Assembly: GCA_044375105.1 (NCBI GenBank)
Contig: JBILNK010000028.1
Location: forward strand, 1-32,811
Origin: JBIKLM01 sp044375105
GTDB lineage: Bacteria; Planctomycetota; UBA1135; GCA-002686595
Direction of reading: 5' to 3'
Length of the DNA stretch: 32,811 nucleotides
Shown here: positions 16,892 through 23,784 of the stretch, in pieces
Layout of the letters: every line of letters begins with the position of its first letter
Numbering within the stretch: position 1 is the first letter of the stretch
Position numbers and translations under genes: made by a program
Notes under the pieces: generated by a model
What the model was told of the DNA's origin: nothing
The model's input: the letters and a program-made list of their open reading frames with translations, nothing else
Databases searched by the model: none

Positions 16892-18463
16892 ATGAAGGTT
16901 CTGTTCATCAACGAATTCCTCGCCCAGGAAATGCTCGGCATCATGTGGATCAGCCGGGCCCTCAAGGACGCGGGGCACGAGACCAAGGCGCTGTTTCTGC
17001 CGGACCGCGAGTGGATTGCCAAGCTGCAGGCCTACGACCCTGATGTGGTCTGTTTCTCGGTGACCACGGGCATGCACCTCTACTTCGCGGACATCAACCG
17101 CAAGGTCCGCGAGGCGCTCCCCAAGGTCCTGACCATCGCCGGCGGCCCGCACCCGACCTTCAGCCCCGAGTACCTCGAGCAGGGCGACTTCGACGCCGTC
17201 TGCCGCGGCGAGGGCGAGCAGGCCCTTGTCGAGCTGTGCGACCGCCTGCAGAACAAGCAGCCGATCCACGACATCCAGAACCTGTTCGTGCGCGATCGCC
17301 GCAGCGGCGAGGTGTTCAAGAACCCCCAGCGCCCGCTGGTGCAGGACCTGGACGCCCTGGGTTTCCCGGATCGCGACGTGATCTACGAAGCCGGCGAGAT
17401 CTACCGCAATTCGGACCGCAAGGTCTTCGTGACCCAGCGCGGTTGCCCGATGAACTGCTCCTTCTGCTTCCACCACGCCTGGAAGAAGAAGGTCTACGAC
17501 GCGAAGAACAAGGAATACACCCGCAAGCGCTCGGTCGACCACGTCATCGCCGAGATCAAGGCGGTGCAGGCCAAGTACCCGCTGAAGTTCCTCCACTTCC
17601 TGGATGACATCTTCAACCTGCGCAACGACTGGCTCGAGGAGTTCTGCGAGAAGTACCCCAAGGAGATCGGTCTGCCGTTCGACGTCATCCTGATGGCGAA
17701 CATGACCACCGAGAAGCACATCGAGATGCTGCGCAAGGCCGGCTGCGTGTACGCGCGCATCGCCATCGAGGCCGCCTCGGACTACGTGCGCAACGCGGTC
17801 TTCCGGAAGAACACAACCCGTCAGCAGCTGACCGATGCCGCCGGCTGGATCAAGAAGCACGGCATCCGCCTGGGCACGCTCAACATGCTGGGCGGACCCG
17901 GCGGCACGATGGAAGACGAGCTCGACACCCTGCGGCTCAACATCGAGTGCAAGACCGACCACCCGCTGGTGTCGATCATGCAGCCGTACCCCGAGTTCGA
18001 CATCGCCGACATGACCAAGAACATGGGTTATGCGGTGGCCGGGTACGACGACTTCCCGCACAAGTTCAACCGCACCTCCTCGATCGAATTCGAGCACAAA
18101 CACCAGATCGAGAACCTGCACAAGCTGTTCCCGATCGTCACGCGCTTCCCGTGGATGATGCCCGTGGTGCCCAAGCTGATCAAGCAGCGCTGGCTGGCCA
18201 AGCCCCTGCTGGTCGCCTACATGCTGTACAGCGAGTACCTGGTCGCTGAGCAGGCCAAGCTCTACGCCAACGCCCAGGGCCTCTTTGGTCCGCGCTACTG
18301 GGCGCCGGTGGATTTCGTGCGCCGCTTGGCGACGCGCGGCGTGCTGCGCGTCTACGACGTGGTGTTCGCTCGCTTCGTCGACCGCTTCAGCAAGACCAGC
18401 CGCAAGGAGATGGCGATCAAGCTGCAGATGGGCGACGAGCGCGTGATCGCCCACATGGATTGA
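16892..18463 (+). CDS. Cobalamin-binding-domain radical SAM protein
   Basis: About 523 residues from ATG 16892 (MKVLFINEFLAQEMLGIMWI). The N-terminal ~150 residues are a B12-binding Rossmann domain (PDVVCFSVTTGMHLYF, TIAGGPHPTFSPEY, CRGEGEQALVEL). The radical SAM motif is RGCPMNCSFCF near residue 185, followed by FLHFLDDIFNLRNDWL, GCVYARIAIEAAS and LGTLNMLGGPGGT. A C-terminal ~130-residue extension is rich in Tyr, Trp and basic residues and may bind membranes. Related enzymes include anaerobic Mg-protoporphyrin cyclase-like and hopanoid or lipid methylase-like families; I cannot choose. Codon choice is somewhat more AAG/GAC-restricted than in neighbours, as in well-expressed genes. It is a single-gene unit ended by a strong terminator. 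Confidence 0.88.
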   Translation: MKVLFINEFLAQEMLGIMWISRALKDAGHETKALFLPDREWIAKLQAYDPDVVCFSVTTGMHLYFADINRKVREALPKVLTIAGGPHPTFSPEYLEQGDFDAVCRGEGEQALVELCDRLQNKQPIHDIQNLFVRDRRSGEVFKNPQRPLVQDLDALGFPDRDVIYEAGEIYRNSDRKVFVTQRGCPMNCSFCFHHAWKKKVYDAKNKEYTRKRSVDHVIAEIKAVQAKYPLKFLHFLDDIFNLRNDWLEEFCEKYPKEIGLPFDVILMANMTTEKHIEMLRKAGCVYARIAIEAASDYVRNAVFRKNTTRQQLTDAAGWIKKHGIRLGTLNMLGGPGGTMEDELDTLRLNIECKTDHPLVSIMQPYPEFDIADMTKNMGYAVAGYDDFPHKFNRTSSIEFEHKHQIENLHKLFPIVTRFPWMMPVVPKLIKQRWLAKPLLVAYMLYSEYLVAEQAKLYANAQGLFGPRYWAPVDFVRRLATRGVLRVYDVVFARFVDRFSKTSRKEMAIKLQMGDERVIAHMD

Positions 18464-18482
18464 TCAGAGACAGCGGCCTGAC

Positions 18483-18520
18483 AGCGACCGGCCCGGGCTC
18501 GTCCCGGGCCGGTCGCTTTT
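18483..18520 (+). terminator. Rho-independent terminator
   Basis: A perfect 15-bp stem AGCGACCGGCCCGGG (18483-18497) / CCCGGGCCGGTCGCT (18503-18517) with a 5-base loop is followed by four T residues (18517-18520). It lies 20 bases after the radical SAM stop codon. Confidence 0.9.
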
Positions 18521-18653
18521 CCGAGCCGCTCCCGGGCCGCTCTCAGCCCCCGGATCGCCGTGCTCTGGGAACTTCCGCTCCCCGCTGACCGCTTCCCCCT
18601 GCGGCCTGCGCTGAACAGCCGGCCGCCGCACAGCTAGCCGCCGCGTAGGTCGC

Positions 18654-19367
18654 CTACGCCTTCCCGGGTTCCACAGCGTTCTCGAGCGCCGAATGCACGC
18701 GCTTCTGCAGTTGGTCCATCTGCTGCTCCGCTAGGCGCTGTCCAGCCCGCGACATGCCGACCAGCAGCAGCAGGCCCAGAGCGCAGACCAACGTGCCGAG
18801 CAAAGCGAGCGGCGACTGGCCGAGATAGATCTGAACGAGGCCCCACGTGCCCGAGAAGAACGCCAGGCTGACCAAGGCGATTCCGAGGAGCATGAAACCG
18901 GTCCATAGGCTGGGTGCCGGTGTGAAGTAGCCCCGCACCCAGGCGCGTTCCGTCGAGCCGCGGTCGTCCAGCGCTTCTCCCGACCGGGCCTCGATCTCGA
19001 GGTGCAGCCACGGCGACCAAAAGTGTCGCTCACCCTCCTGCACCGTCAGCTGGAAGTGGGTCGCCAGGCAATTCCCCGCTAGCTCCCCAGCCCCCGCTCC
19101 GACCAGCCTCTGGATGCGCCTGGAAACCTCGTCCGCGGAAAAATCCACGGTCCGATCAAAGCCCGGACGAAACAGTCCTCCGCTGCGGCTCTTCACCCCT
19201 TCAGCATGCCGCAGCAGCCAGATTCCGCCAGCCTCCCGCCTCGCCCGAGGCCCCAGCGGCGCCGTGACCAGCGTCGCATCGTCTTCGATTCCGAGCCCTT
19301 CCGGCCCAGGCCGCCGCGATAGGCCGGGCAACCGGCGGGTTGGCCTTGCCCGGGAGCGTCGGACCAC
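18654..19367 (-). CDS. Uncharacterised two-helix membrane protein
   Basis: About 237 residues from a GTG at 19367; the first ~45 residues are Arg/Pro-rich and the real start may be further in. The middle part reads HFQLTVQEGERHFWSPWLHLEIEA and VRGYFTPAPSLWTGFM. The WSPxLxLE and RGxFxPxPxxWTxF pattern recalls, from memory, an unnamed family of small bacterial membrane proteins. Two transmembrane helices follow (roughly 160-182 and 186-206, TGFMLLGIALVSLAFFSG and LALLGTLVCALGLLLLVG), then an amphipathic tail with AEQQMDQLQKRVHSALENA, a possible coiled coil. No function is assigned. It sits next to the left edge of the integrative element but has host-like composition, so I treat it as chromosomal. 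Confidence 0.6.
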   Translation of the reverse strand: MVRRSRARPTRRLPGLSRRPGPEGLGIEDDATLVTAPLGPRARREAGGIWLLRHAEGVKSRSGGLFRPGFDRTVDFSADEVSRRIQRLVGAGAGELAGNCLATHFQLTVQEGERHFWSPWLHLEIEARSGEALDDRGSTERAWVRGYFTPAPSLWTGFMLLGIALVSLAFFSGTWGLVQIYLGQSPLALLGTLVCALGLLLLVGMSRAGQRLAEQQMDQLQKRVHSALENAVEPGKA

Positions 19368-19615
19368 CCAGCTAGCCCCAATGGAGGAAGATGGCCGCCA
19401 TAGTCCAGGGCCAAGCGCCGCAACCTCAAGGCGCAGGCTGACTTCGACCAGCTGCCCCGCCAGACCGGCGGCGTGCGCAGGGTTGATGCAGCCCCCAATC
19501 AGGTCCGCGCGCTCCTGGAGTCCTCAGCCTCCTCCGGCGGCTTCCAGGGCGGCTGGGAGTGGGTAGGCAGGTTGAAGGGCCGGTTGACGAGGTGATGCCG
19601 GAGCCCAACGACTGG

Positions 19616-19744
19616 TCAACTGGCGCCTCCGAGCATCGTGTCGCGCCGCAGATGCGTCATGTCCTGCTGCAGGACTGTGGAGATCGAGAGGCCTTTGGCG
19701 ATCGCAGCCTGCAGGTACCAGTCCAGTTCGCGGTTCCCCGAACC
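19616..19744 (-). pseudogene. Relic fragment of a tyrosine integrase
   Basis: Read on the minus strand, this segment encodes RELDWYLQAAIAKG followed by LSISTVLQQD and MLGGAS, then a TGA. It closely matches the intact integrase at 22447-23682 (RELDWYLQAAIAKG, RSITSVLQKD, MLGGASW). At the DNA level, 19610-19736 and 23110-23236 align without gaps with about 19 mismatches in 127 bases by hand count, near 85% identity. The relic has TGA one base from the TGG Trp codon of the intact gene. Flanking sequence (19368-19609 and 19745-19894) holds no recognisable rest of the gene and no other gene. It is a decayed remnant in the same orientation as the live integrase. Confidence 0.85.
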
Positions 19745-19820
19745 AGGCGGCAACGACCCTGGCACCGGGGGCGGTGGGTGTCAGGGTAGTTGCCGCCTTG
19801 AATCCCCCCGAACTGGCAGC

Positions 19821-19855
19821 AGCTGGGCGCACCAGGGTGAACCGGGCGCCCAGCT
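19821..19855. repeat. Perfect 10-bp inverted repeat after the secreted-protein gene
   Basis: AGCTGGGCGC (19821-19830) and GCGCCCAGCT (19846-19855) flank a 15-base loop. It lies 40 bases past the stop of the minus-strand gene ending at 19895, so it may stop that transcript, although no T-run follows on the minus strand. Confidence 0.6.
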
Positions 19856-19894
19856 ATCGGCCGATGGAACGGCTCCTTGGGGTCCTTCCCCGGG

Positions 19895-20641
19895 TCACGG
19901 GACTTCGATCAATCTGCCGTTGCTCCCGTGAACGATCTCAGGGGCGGTGGGGTTCCAGTTGAATTCCGAGATCTCCCAGGCCTTGGATCTCGAGGATTCG
20001 ATCACGGACCCGGCGAAGGCCGTGATACGAAGAGTGACCTCGTCGACTTGCGGATCCAAGCTGCCGTACCGCATGCCGAGGCGGAATGTCAGACCATCAG
20101 CAGCGGTTGAGGAGCCTTCTCTGACCAGTAGCAGGTTGTCCTGATCTCGGTAGAGCCGCATGCGCGTCGCAGTTGTGGCGCCAGCGGTGCCGCTGATCGG
20201 TTCCCAGACACCTCCGTTGCAGACCTGGTAGACGACGTAGTTCGCCTTCTCGCTCTCCTTGATCGAAGAGAAGGTCACGCCCGCAGGCGACAGGATCTCG
20301 ATCTCGAGGCCAGGGTCCGTGAAGAGGGCTGCGCTTACCTCCTCGGCCGGGAAGATGTCGAGCTGCAGAGCGACGTCAGCGTCCGCGAACATCTCGCCCC
20401 CTCCCGGAATGTTGTTGTCGTTGAACACGACCTTGCCCGGCACGATCTTGTCCGTGTCCGCGACGATCGCTGGCACGGTCCCAGGAACCGCGATGGCATC
20501 GTCGTCATCGCAGAGCTGGGAGACCGGTGTGGTGGCGTTCTTCTTGCACTTCGCAGGGCCCAGGTTCCCTGGGGACCATGAGCCGTAGACTGCGGCGGCG
20601 GTGAGCAGTGCGGTCGGAACGAGGAGGAAAGTGAGCTTCAT
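19895..20641 (-). CDS. Unrecognised secreted protein (element cargo)
   Basis: About 248 residues. MKLTFLLVPTALLTAAAVYGSW is a signal peptide. The mature protein has two early Cys (GPAKCKKNATTPVSQLC) followed by DDDDAIAVPG, an acidic patch that may bind a cation, and later one Cys in VYQVCNGGVWEP. The rest is beta-rich (VALQLDIFPAEEV, LEIEILSPAGVTFSSI, TFRLGMRYGSLDPQVDEVTLRITAFAG), as in immunoglobulin-like or lectin-like folds. I do not recognise a family. Base composition is visibly less GC-rich than in the flanking chromosome, consistent with acquired DNA. It is the only non-regulatory gene in the element. No operon partner; 318 bases separate it from the XRE gene on the same strand. Confidence 0.65.
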   Translation of the reverse strand: MKLTFLLVPTALLTAAAVYGSWSPGNLGPAKCKKNATTPVSQLCDDDDAIAVPGTVPAIVADTDKIVPGKVVFNDNNIPGGGEMFADADVALQLDIFPAEEVSAALFTDPGLEIEILSPAGVTFSSIKESEKANYVVYQVCNGGVWEPISGTAGATTATRMRLYRDQDNLLLVREGSSTAADGLTFRLGMRYGSLDPQVDEVTLRITAFAGSVIESSRSKAWEISEFNWNPTAPEIVHGSNGRLIEVP

Positions 20642-20959
20642 CTTGATCTACGAGGCGTTCAGGGTTGCGGTGCCGAGCAAAGTGGCTCGTGCTGGAACAA
20701 ACTGCGCAAGGCTCTGAATCCGTACCTGCTTGTCGGAATCCCAGCGTTCGACTTATGTAATGCCAGATTCGGTACACCATCGGCCTCGGCCCATTTCGAT
20801 CGCTCCCTGCTACGGTGGGCGTTCTGCGCGCACTTGCAGGCCCGGCCCGCGCAGAGCCCAGGGAGCTCTGATTCTGGCCCTGACCTTCGGCCTTTCCCGT
20901 CCGCTGCAGCGCCTCGAAGCCAGAATCGGGGCTTCAAGGTGCGCTGCGCCCGCAGTCCA
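20642..20959. other. Intergenic stretch within the element
   Basis: About 318 bases, lower in GC than most of the window around 20680-20780, where the promoter of the secreted-protein gene should lie. Two inverted repeats are visible: CAGAGC / GCTCTG with a 7-base loop (20852-20870), and GATTCTGGC (20870-20878) / GCCAGAATC (20919-20927) with a 40-base spacer. They follow the XRE stop and may be its terminator region. No gene seen. Confidence 0.5.
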
Positions 20960-21763
20960 TCATCCGTCCCGCCACTCGAACTTCTCCGGGCCGAGCGCCT
21001 CGATCTGGGAGAGGGAGCGCTCGAGGAGGTCCAGGGAGACCTGGTAGACGCGGCGGCGCTTTTCGTCGTTGGCCTTGGAGGCCTCGAGGATCATGCGCTG
21101 GAAGTCGGTGATGCGGGTGCGCAGGCGCTGCATCTCCTGCCACCAGGGCTCGGGGTCGCGCTGGACGTTCTGGAGGAGCGCTTCGGCGTCGTGGTAGGAG
21201 TGGGGACGCTCGCAGGCGTCGCCCTCGACCAGGTGGCGGCCGATCAGGTCGGGGGCGATGGACTTGCCACAGGCCGGGCAGATCAGGCGGTACTTGAAGC
21301 GGCTGGCCTTCGGGTCGGTGTTGGGCGCGGTGGGGGCCGGCTCGGGCGGGTCGACCGGGGTCTTGAGGGGCGGCGAGGGGTACTTGCCCTTCTCGTTGAC
21401 CAGAGTCGCGGGCAGCTTCGGGCCCTCGCCGCGGCCGGTCATCAGCCACTCGACACTGACCTTGTAGAGCTCGGCCAGCGTGTGGATCGACAGGGCCCTG
21501 GGCTCCGCGACGCCCCGCTCCTGGTTGCGGATCACGCCCTCGGAACGCTTGATCGCGTCCCCGGCCTCCTGCGCAGAGATGCCGGCGACTTGGCGTGCGA
21601 GGAACAGGCGCGCGGGCAGGCCTTCGGTCGGCCGCGTGCGCTTGCCCCGGACCCGCTTGCGCTTCGGCGTGGGGGCGTTCGGGGAATCCGGGCCCTCGGG
21701 GGCCGGGGCGGGGGCCGGGGCGGGGGGCGGGGAGGTGTCCTCTTCGGTGGACAGGGCCTGCAT
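20960..21763 (-). CDS. XRE-type HTH regulator with zinc-site-like motif
   Basis: About 267 residues. An Ala/Pro-rich N-terminus and a basic patch (PKRKRVRGKRTRP) precede a Cro/CI-type HTH near residues 48-115: ARLFLARQVAGISAQEAGDAI, VIRNQERGVAEPRALSIHTLAELYKVSVEWLMTG. The phrase VEWLMTGRG is typical of phage-repressor-like XRE domains. A Pro-rich linker is followed by CPACGKSIAPDLIGRHLVEGDAC (residues near 160-182), whose Cys-x2-Cys...His...Cys spacing suits one zinc. A Leu/Arg-rich C-terminal helix (QEMQRLRTRITDFQRMIL onward) suggests coiled-coil dimerisation. It is divergent from the HTH gene at 21835, as in a lysogeny-type switch. No peptidase domain is seen, so control is not by LexA-like self-cleavage. 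Confidence 0.75.
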   Translation of the reverse strand: MQALSTEEDTSPPPAPAPAPAPEGPDSPNAPTPKRKRVRGKRTRPTEGLPARLFLARQVAGISAQEAGDAIKRSEGVIRNQERGVAEPRALSIHTLAELYKVSVEWLMTGRGEGPKLPATLVNEKGKYPSPPLKTPVDPPEPAPTAPNTDPKASRFKYRLICPACGKSIAPDLIGRHLVEGDACERPHSYHDAEALLQNVQRDPEPWWQEMQRLRTRITDFQRMILEASKANDEKRRRVYQVSLDLLERSLSQIEALGPEKFEWRDG

Positions 21764-21819
21764 GGGACCCTTTTGCCCGGACGCAACGGGCGGAGCAAGG
21801 GGAAAGCCGCTGATTTTCG

Positions 21820-21860
21820 CAAGGGCGCCTTGAAATGCACAATATAACTACGAAAACTAC
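21820..21860. promoter_or_regulatory. Candidate operator/promoter between XRE and excisionase-like genes
   Basis: The divergent gap holds an inverted repeat CAAGG-GCG-CCTTG (21820-21832) and an AT-rich patch with the direct repeat AACTAC-GAA-AACTAC (21846-21860), rare in this GC-rich window. Position and symmetry suit binding of the XRE regulator. If the AT-rich patch is a promoter, the downstream gene would start at ATG 21865 rather than 21835. Confidence 0.45.
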
Positions 21861-22194
21861 ATCCATGGAGACCAGCAGCGCACCCAGCGAGCCCAAGCCT
21901 TTCCTGACCATCAAGGAGGTCGCCAGCCGACTCCTCCGCCCGGGTCGCACGGTGCTGTTCTGGGTCCACCGGGGCCGCCTGCCCGCCCGCAAGGTCGGCG
22001 GCATGTACCGGATCGACCCCCCAGGACCTGGCCCTGGTCGACCACCCGGTGACCCCCAGGAAGCCTCAGGTCAGGAAGCCCCGGGCCCGGAAGGCCAAGT
22101 GAGGGCGCCATGGACCGACGGTCCAGCAAGACCGCTCCGCCCGGTGACGACTCGAGACCTGCCAAGCGGCAGGGCGAGCCGCGGGCGCCCGTGA
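21835..22194 (+). CDS. Excisionase-like small HTH protein, apparently frameshifted
   Basis: The N-terminal ~60 residues read FLTIKEVASRLLRPGRT, LFWVHRGRLPARKVGG and MYRIDP, the MerR/HTH_17 excisionase fold ending in the beta-wing where RxDP is expected. Immediately after, at a run of six C (22017-22022), the frame turns Gly/Pro-rich and runs on to 22194 over the start of the next gene. Removing one C gives QDLALVDHPV...RKAK with a stop at 22100-22102, eight bases before the next ATG, which looks like the original end. So the gene carries a +1 indel, or a base-calling error, in a homopolymer. ATG 21865 is an alternative start. It probably helps direct excision, or regulates the integrase. Confidence 0.65.
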   Translation: MHNITTKTTSMETSSAPSEPKPFLTIKEVASRLLRPGRTVLFWVHRGRLPARKVGGMYRIDPPGPGPGRPPGDPQEASGQEAPGPEGQVRAPWTDGPARPLRPVTTRDLPSGRASRGRP

Positions 22195-22547
22195 CTCCCA
22201 TCGGGGCGCCCGTGCCCGAGAACCCTGACCAGGTGATGACCCTTCAGCACGTCGCCGAGGTGCTCTCGATCAGCCTGGTGAAGGCGCGGCGCCTGCTGAA
22301 CAAGGGGTTGGCCCATTTCGCCGTTGGCGACAAATCGGGCGATGTCCGGGTCCTTGCCGGCGACCTGGTCGGGTACATGCGGCACAGCCGCCGCGGAGGC
22401 ATGCACCAGCCCGCGGCCTACCGCGTGCCCGGCTTCGATCGAGAGCTCAAGGCGATCCAGTCGGCCCAGAATCCGCCAGGAGTGCGACGAGGGCGGCGCG
22501 GGCCGCCCGCTGGTCTCCCTGCAGAGCGTGGACGTACCGGGTCGTAG
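22110..22547 (+). CDS. Small HTH_17-type DNA-binding protein
   Basis: About 145 residues. After a polar 40-residue N-terminus, QVMTLQHVAEVLSISLVKARRLLNKGLAHFAVGDKSGDVRVLAGDLVGYM is a MerR/excisionase-type helix-turn-helix, with the recognition helix near SISLVKARRLL and a wing after it. It follows the frameshifted HTH gene closely and is probably in the same transcript. Its last 101 bases overlap the 3' end of the integrase on the opposite strand, and that C-terminal part (PPGVRRGRRGPPAGLPAERG) is low-complexity, so the functional protein may effectively end earlier. A role in element regulation or as recombination directionality factor is inferred from fold and place. Confidence 0.65.
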   Translation: MDRRSSKTAPPGDDSRPAKRQGEPRAPVTPIGAPVPENPDQVMTLQHVAEVLSISLVKARRLLNKGLAHFAVGDKSGDVRVLAGDLVGYMRHSRRGGMHQPAAYRVPGFDRELKAIQSAQNPPGVRRGRRGPPAGLPAERGRTGS

Positions 22548-23682
22548 TGGCCACCGAGCGATGACGAGCCAAGTCCCGAGTCAGCGCCATGTCGCCGGTC
22601 GTCTGCAGGACGGCCGAAACGAAGCTGTGCCTGAGCGTTCGCCCCGAAAGCCGAGGCTCTCCGAGCCGTGCCCCGATGCGCTTGAGGGCCAGGTCCAAGA
22701 AGTGCTCCCCGCCCGGAATGAGCTTGCGGCTGTCGGCGGGGCGGCTGCTGCCACCCTTGGCACGCGCGACCAGACGCTCGAGCAGCGCCTGGGCCGACTC
22801 GGGAAGCTGGATCTCGTCCACGGAAGCATCCAGCACGCCGGCGTCCTTGTGATTCGTGACCCGCAGGCAACACCGCTGGGGGTCCACATCGCCGAGGGTC
22901 AGCCGGGCCAGCTCGCCGGAGCGCAGGCCGGTCAGCCACAGGAGCTCGATCAGATCGGCATGGTGCGCCCGGGCGTCGAGCCAGGTGGCCCGAACCTGCG
23001 AAGCAGGATCCGGGGCGGTCGGCTCCCGGAGGCGGTCGAGGATCAGCCGGACCTCCTGCGGAGTCAGTACCGACATGGGCCGTCGGGGCAGCCTGGGGCG
23101 GACCCAGTCGACTGGCCAGCTGGCGCCGCCGAGCATCATGGCGCGCCGCAGCAGCGGGATGTCCTTCTGCAGGACGCTGGTGATCGAGCGGCCCTTGGCG
23201 ATTGCAGCTTGCAGGTACCAGTCGAGTTCGCGGCTCGTGATCGAGGCGAGGGGCAGCTCCGGCTGCCAAGCGCTGAGGAGCACCCGGGTCGTGGCCTCGG
23301 TGGCGGCGCGGGACCGTGGGCTGGCGCGGCCACGCATCGCTTGCTCGGCCAAGACGGCCGCGAGTCCTTCCCCCAGGGTCACAACCACTTGCACCGGCGC
23401 CTGCCGGTCGGCGACCAACCGGAGCCAGACCCGATGAGCCTCATCGAAGCCCCCTCGAAGGGGACCCCAACGCCGCTTCCCCCCCCCTTGGTGGTGACCG
23501 CTCGGAATTTCGAGACACCCCCGGAAAAAACTCCCGGACCCCCTTGGATACCCCGGGCAAGAGCGGCTTCCAGTCGAGCTTCGAGGCCTGCTTGCGCCGG
23601 TGGGTCGTGGCCGTTGGGGATCAATCGCTCCCCAGGCATACCACGGCGCGCGAGCCGGCGGTTCGGCGAGAATGGCCGCCAT
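22447..23682 (-). CDS. Tyrosine recombinase / integrase
   Basis: Up to 411 residues. TLGEGLAAVLAEQAM onward is the SAM-like core-binding domain, with RELDWYLQAAIAKG. The catalytic domain has LLWLTGLRSGELARL (Arg I), a Lys-containing beta-hairpin region, GRTLRHSFVSAVLQ (box II; the usual first His of H-x-x-R is replaced by Arg) and LARHRSVATTTRYVHA with His and the nucleophilic Tyr. The first ~75 residues are Pro/Arg/Ser/Gly-rich and cross a run of nine G, so the true start may be internal, e.g. the GTG at 23388. It begins next to the tRNA-Arg 3' end, its likely target. A dead relative lies 3.5 kb away. Confidence 0.88.
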   Translation of the reverse strand: MAAILAEPPARAPWYAWGAIDPQRPRPTGASRPRSSTGSRSCPGYPRGSGSFFRGCLEIPSGHHQGGGKRRWGPLRGGFDEAHRVWLRLVADRQAPVQVVVTLGEGLAAVLAEQAMRGRASPRSRAATEATTRVLLSAWQPELPLASITSRELDWYLQAAIAKGRSITSVLQKDIPLLRRAMMLGGASWPVDWVRPRLPRRPMSVLTPQEVRLILDRLREPTAPDPASQVRATWLDARAHHADLIELLWLTGLRSGELARLTLGDVDPQRCCLRVTNHKDAGVLDASVDEIQLPESAQALLERLVARAKGGSSRPADSRKLIPGGEHFLDLALKRIGARLGEPRLSGRTLRHSFVSAVLQTTGDMALTRDLARHRSVATTTRYVHALQGDQRAARAALVALLADSGPTGSP

Positions 23683-23707
23683 CTGGCTAGCAGCCTGCGA
23701 GTTTGAA

Positions 23708-23784
23708 TGGTGCGCCCGTCAGGATTCGAACCTGAGACCTTTAGCTCCGGAGGCTAACGCTCTATCCAGCTGAGCTACGGGCGC
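23708..23784 (-). tRNA. tRNA-Arg (anticodon CCG)
   Basis: On the minus strand a 74-base cloverleaf runs from 23784 to 23711, with CCA encoded at 23710-23708. The acceptor stem GCGCCCG/CGGGCGC pairs fully, the D arm has GCTC...GAGC, the anticodon arm TTAGC / GCTAA encloses loop CTCCGGA (anticodon CCG, reading CGG), and the T arm is TCAGG-TTCGAAT-CCTGA. An AT-rich -10-like patch (TATACG, minus strand, 23794-23789) lies just upstream. Its 3' end abuts the integrase region, marking it as the probable attachment site. Confidence 0.97.

Larger units (their letters stand above)
19616..23707. mobile_element. Small integrative element at tRNA-Arg(CCG), partly decayed
   Basis: Bounded on the right by the 3' end of a tRNA-Arg gene next to a tyrosine integrase. 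It carries an excisionase-like HTH gene, a second HTH gene, a divergent XRE repressor, an unrecognised secreted protein and a relic integrase. Integrases of this class commonly target tRNA 3' ends. The left boundary is set only by the relic integrase; I found no direct repeat of the tRNA end to mark it. There are no replication, conjugation or phage structural genes, so it is either a minimal island, a satellite or a remnant. Confidence 0.6.

Noticed and set aside
19827..19836. Ten-base match GGGCGCACCA to the tRNA-Arg 3' end, possible second att site
   Set aside because: It is in the opposite orientation to that needed for a direct repeat, is part of a local hairpin, and the match stops at once on both sides.
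20870..20927. GATTCTGGC / GCCAGAATC inverted repeat as ends of an insertion sequence
   Set aside because: The enclosed 40 bases cannot hold a transposase and no target duplication is visible.
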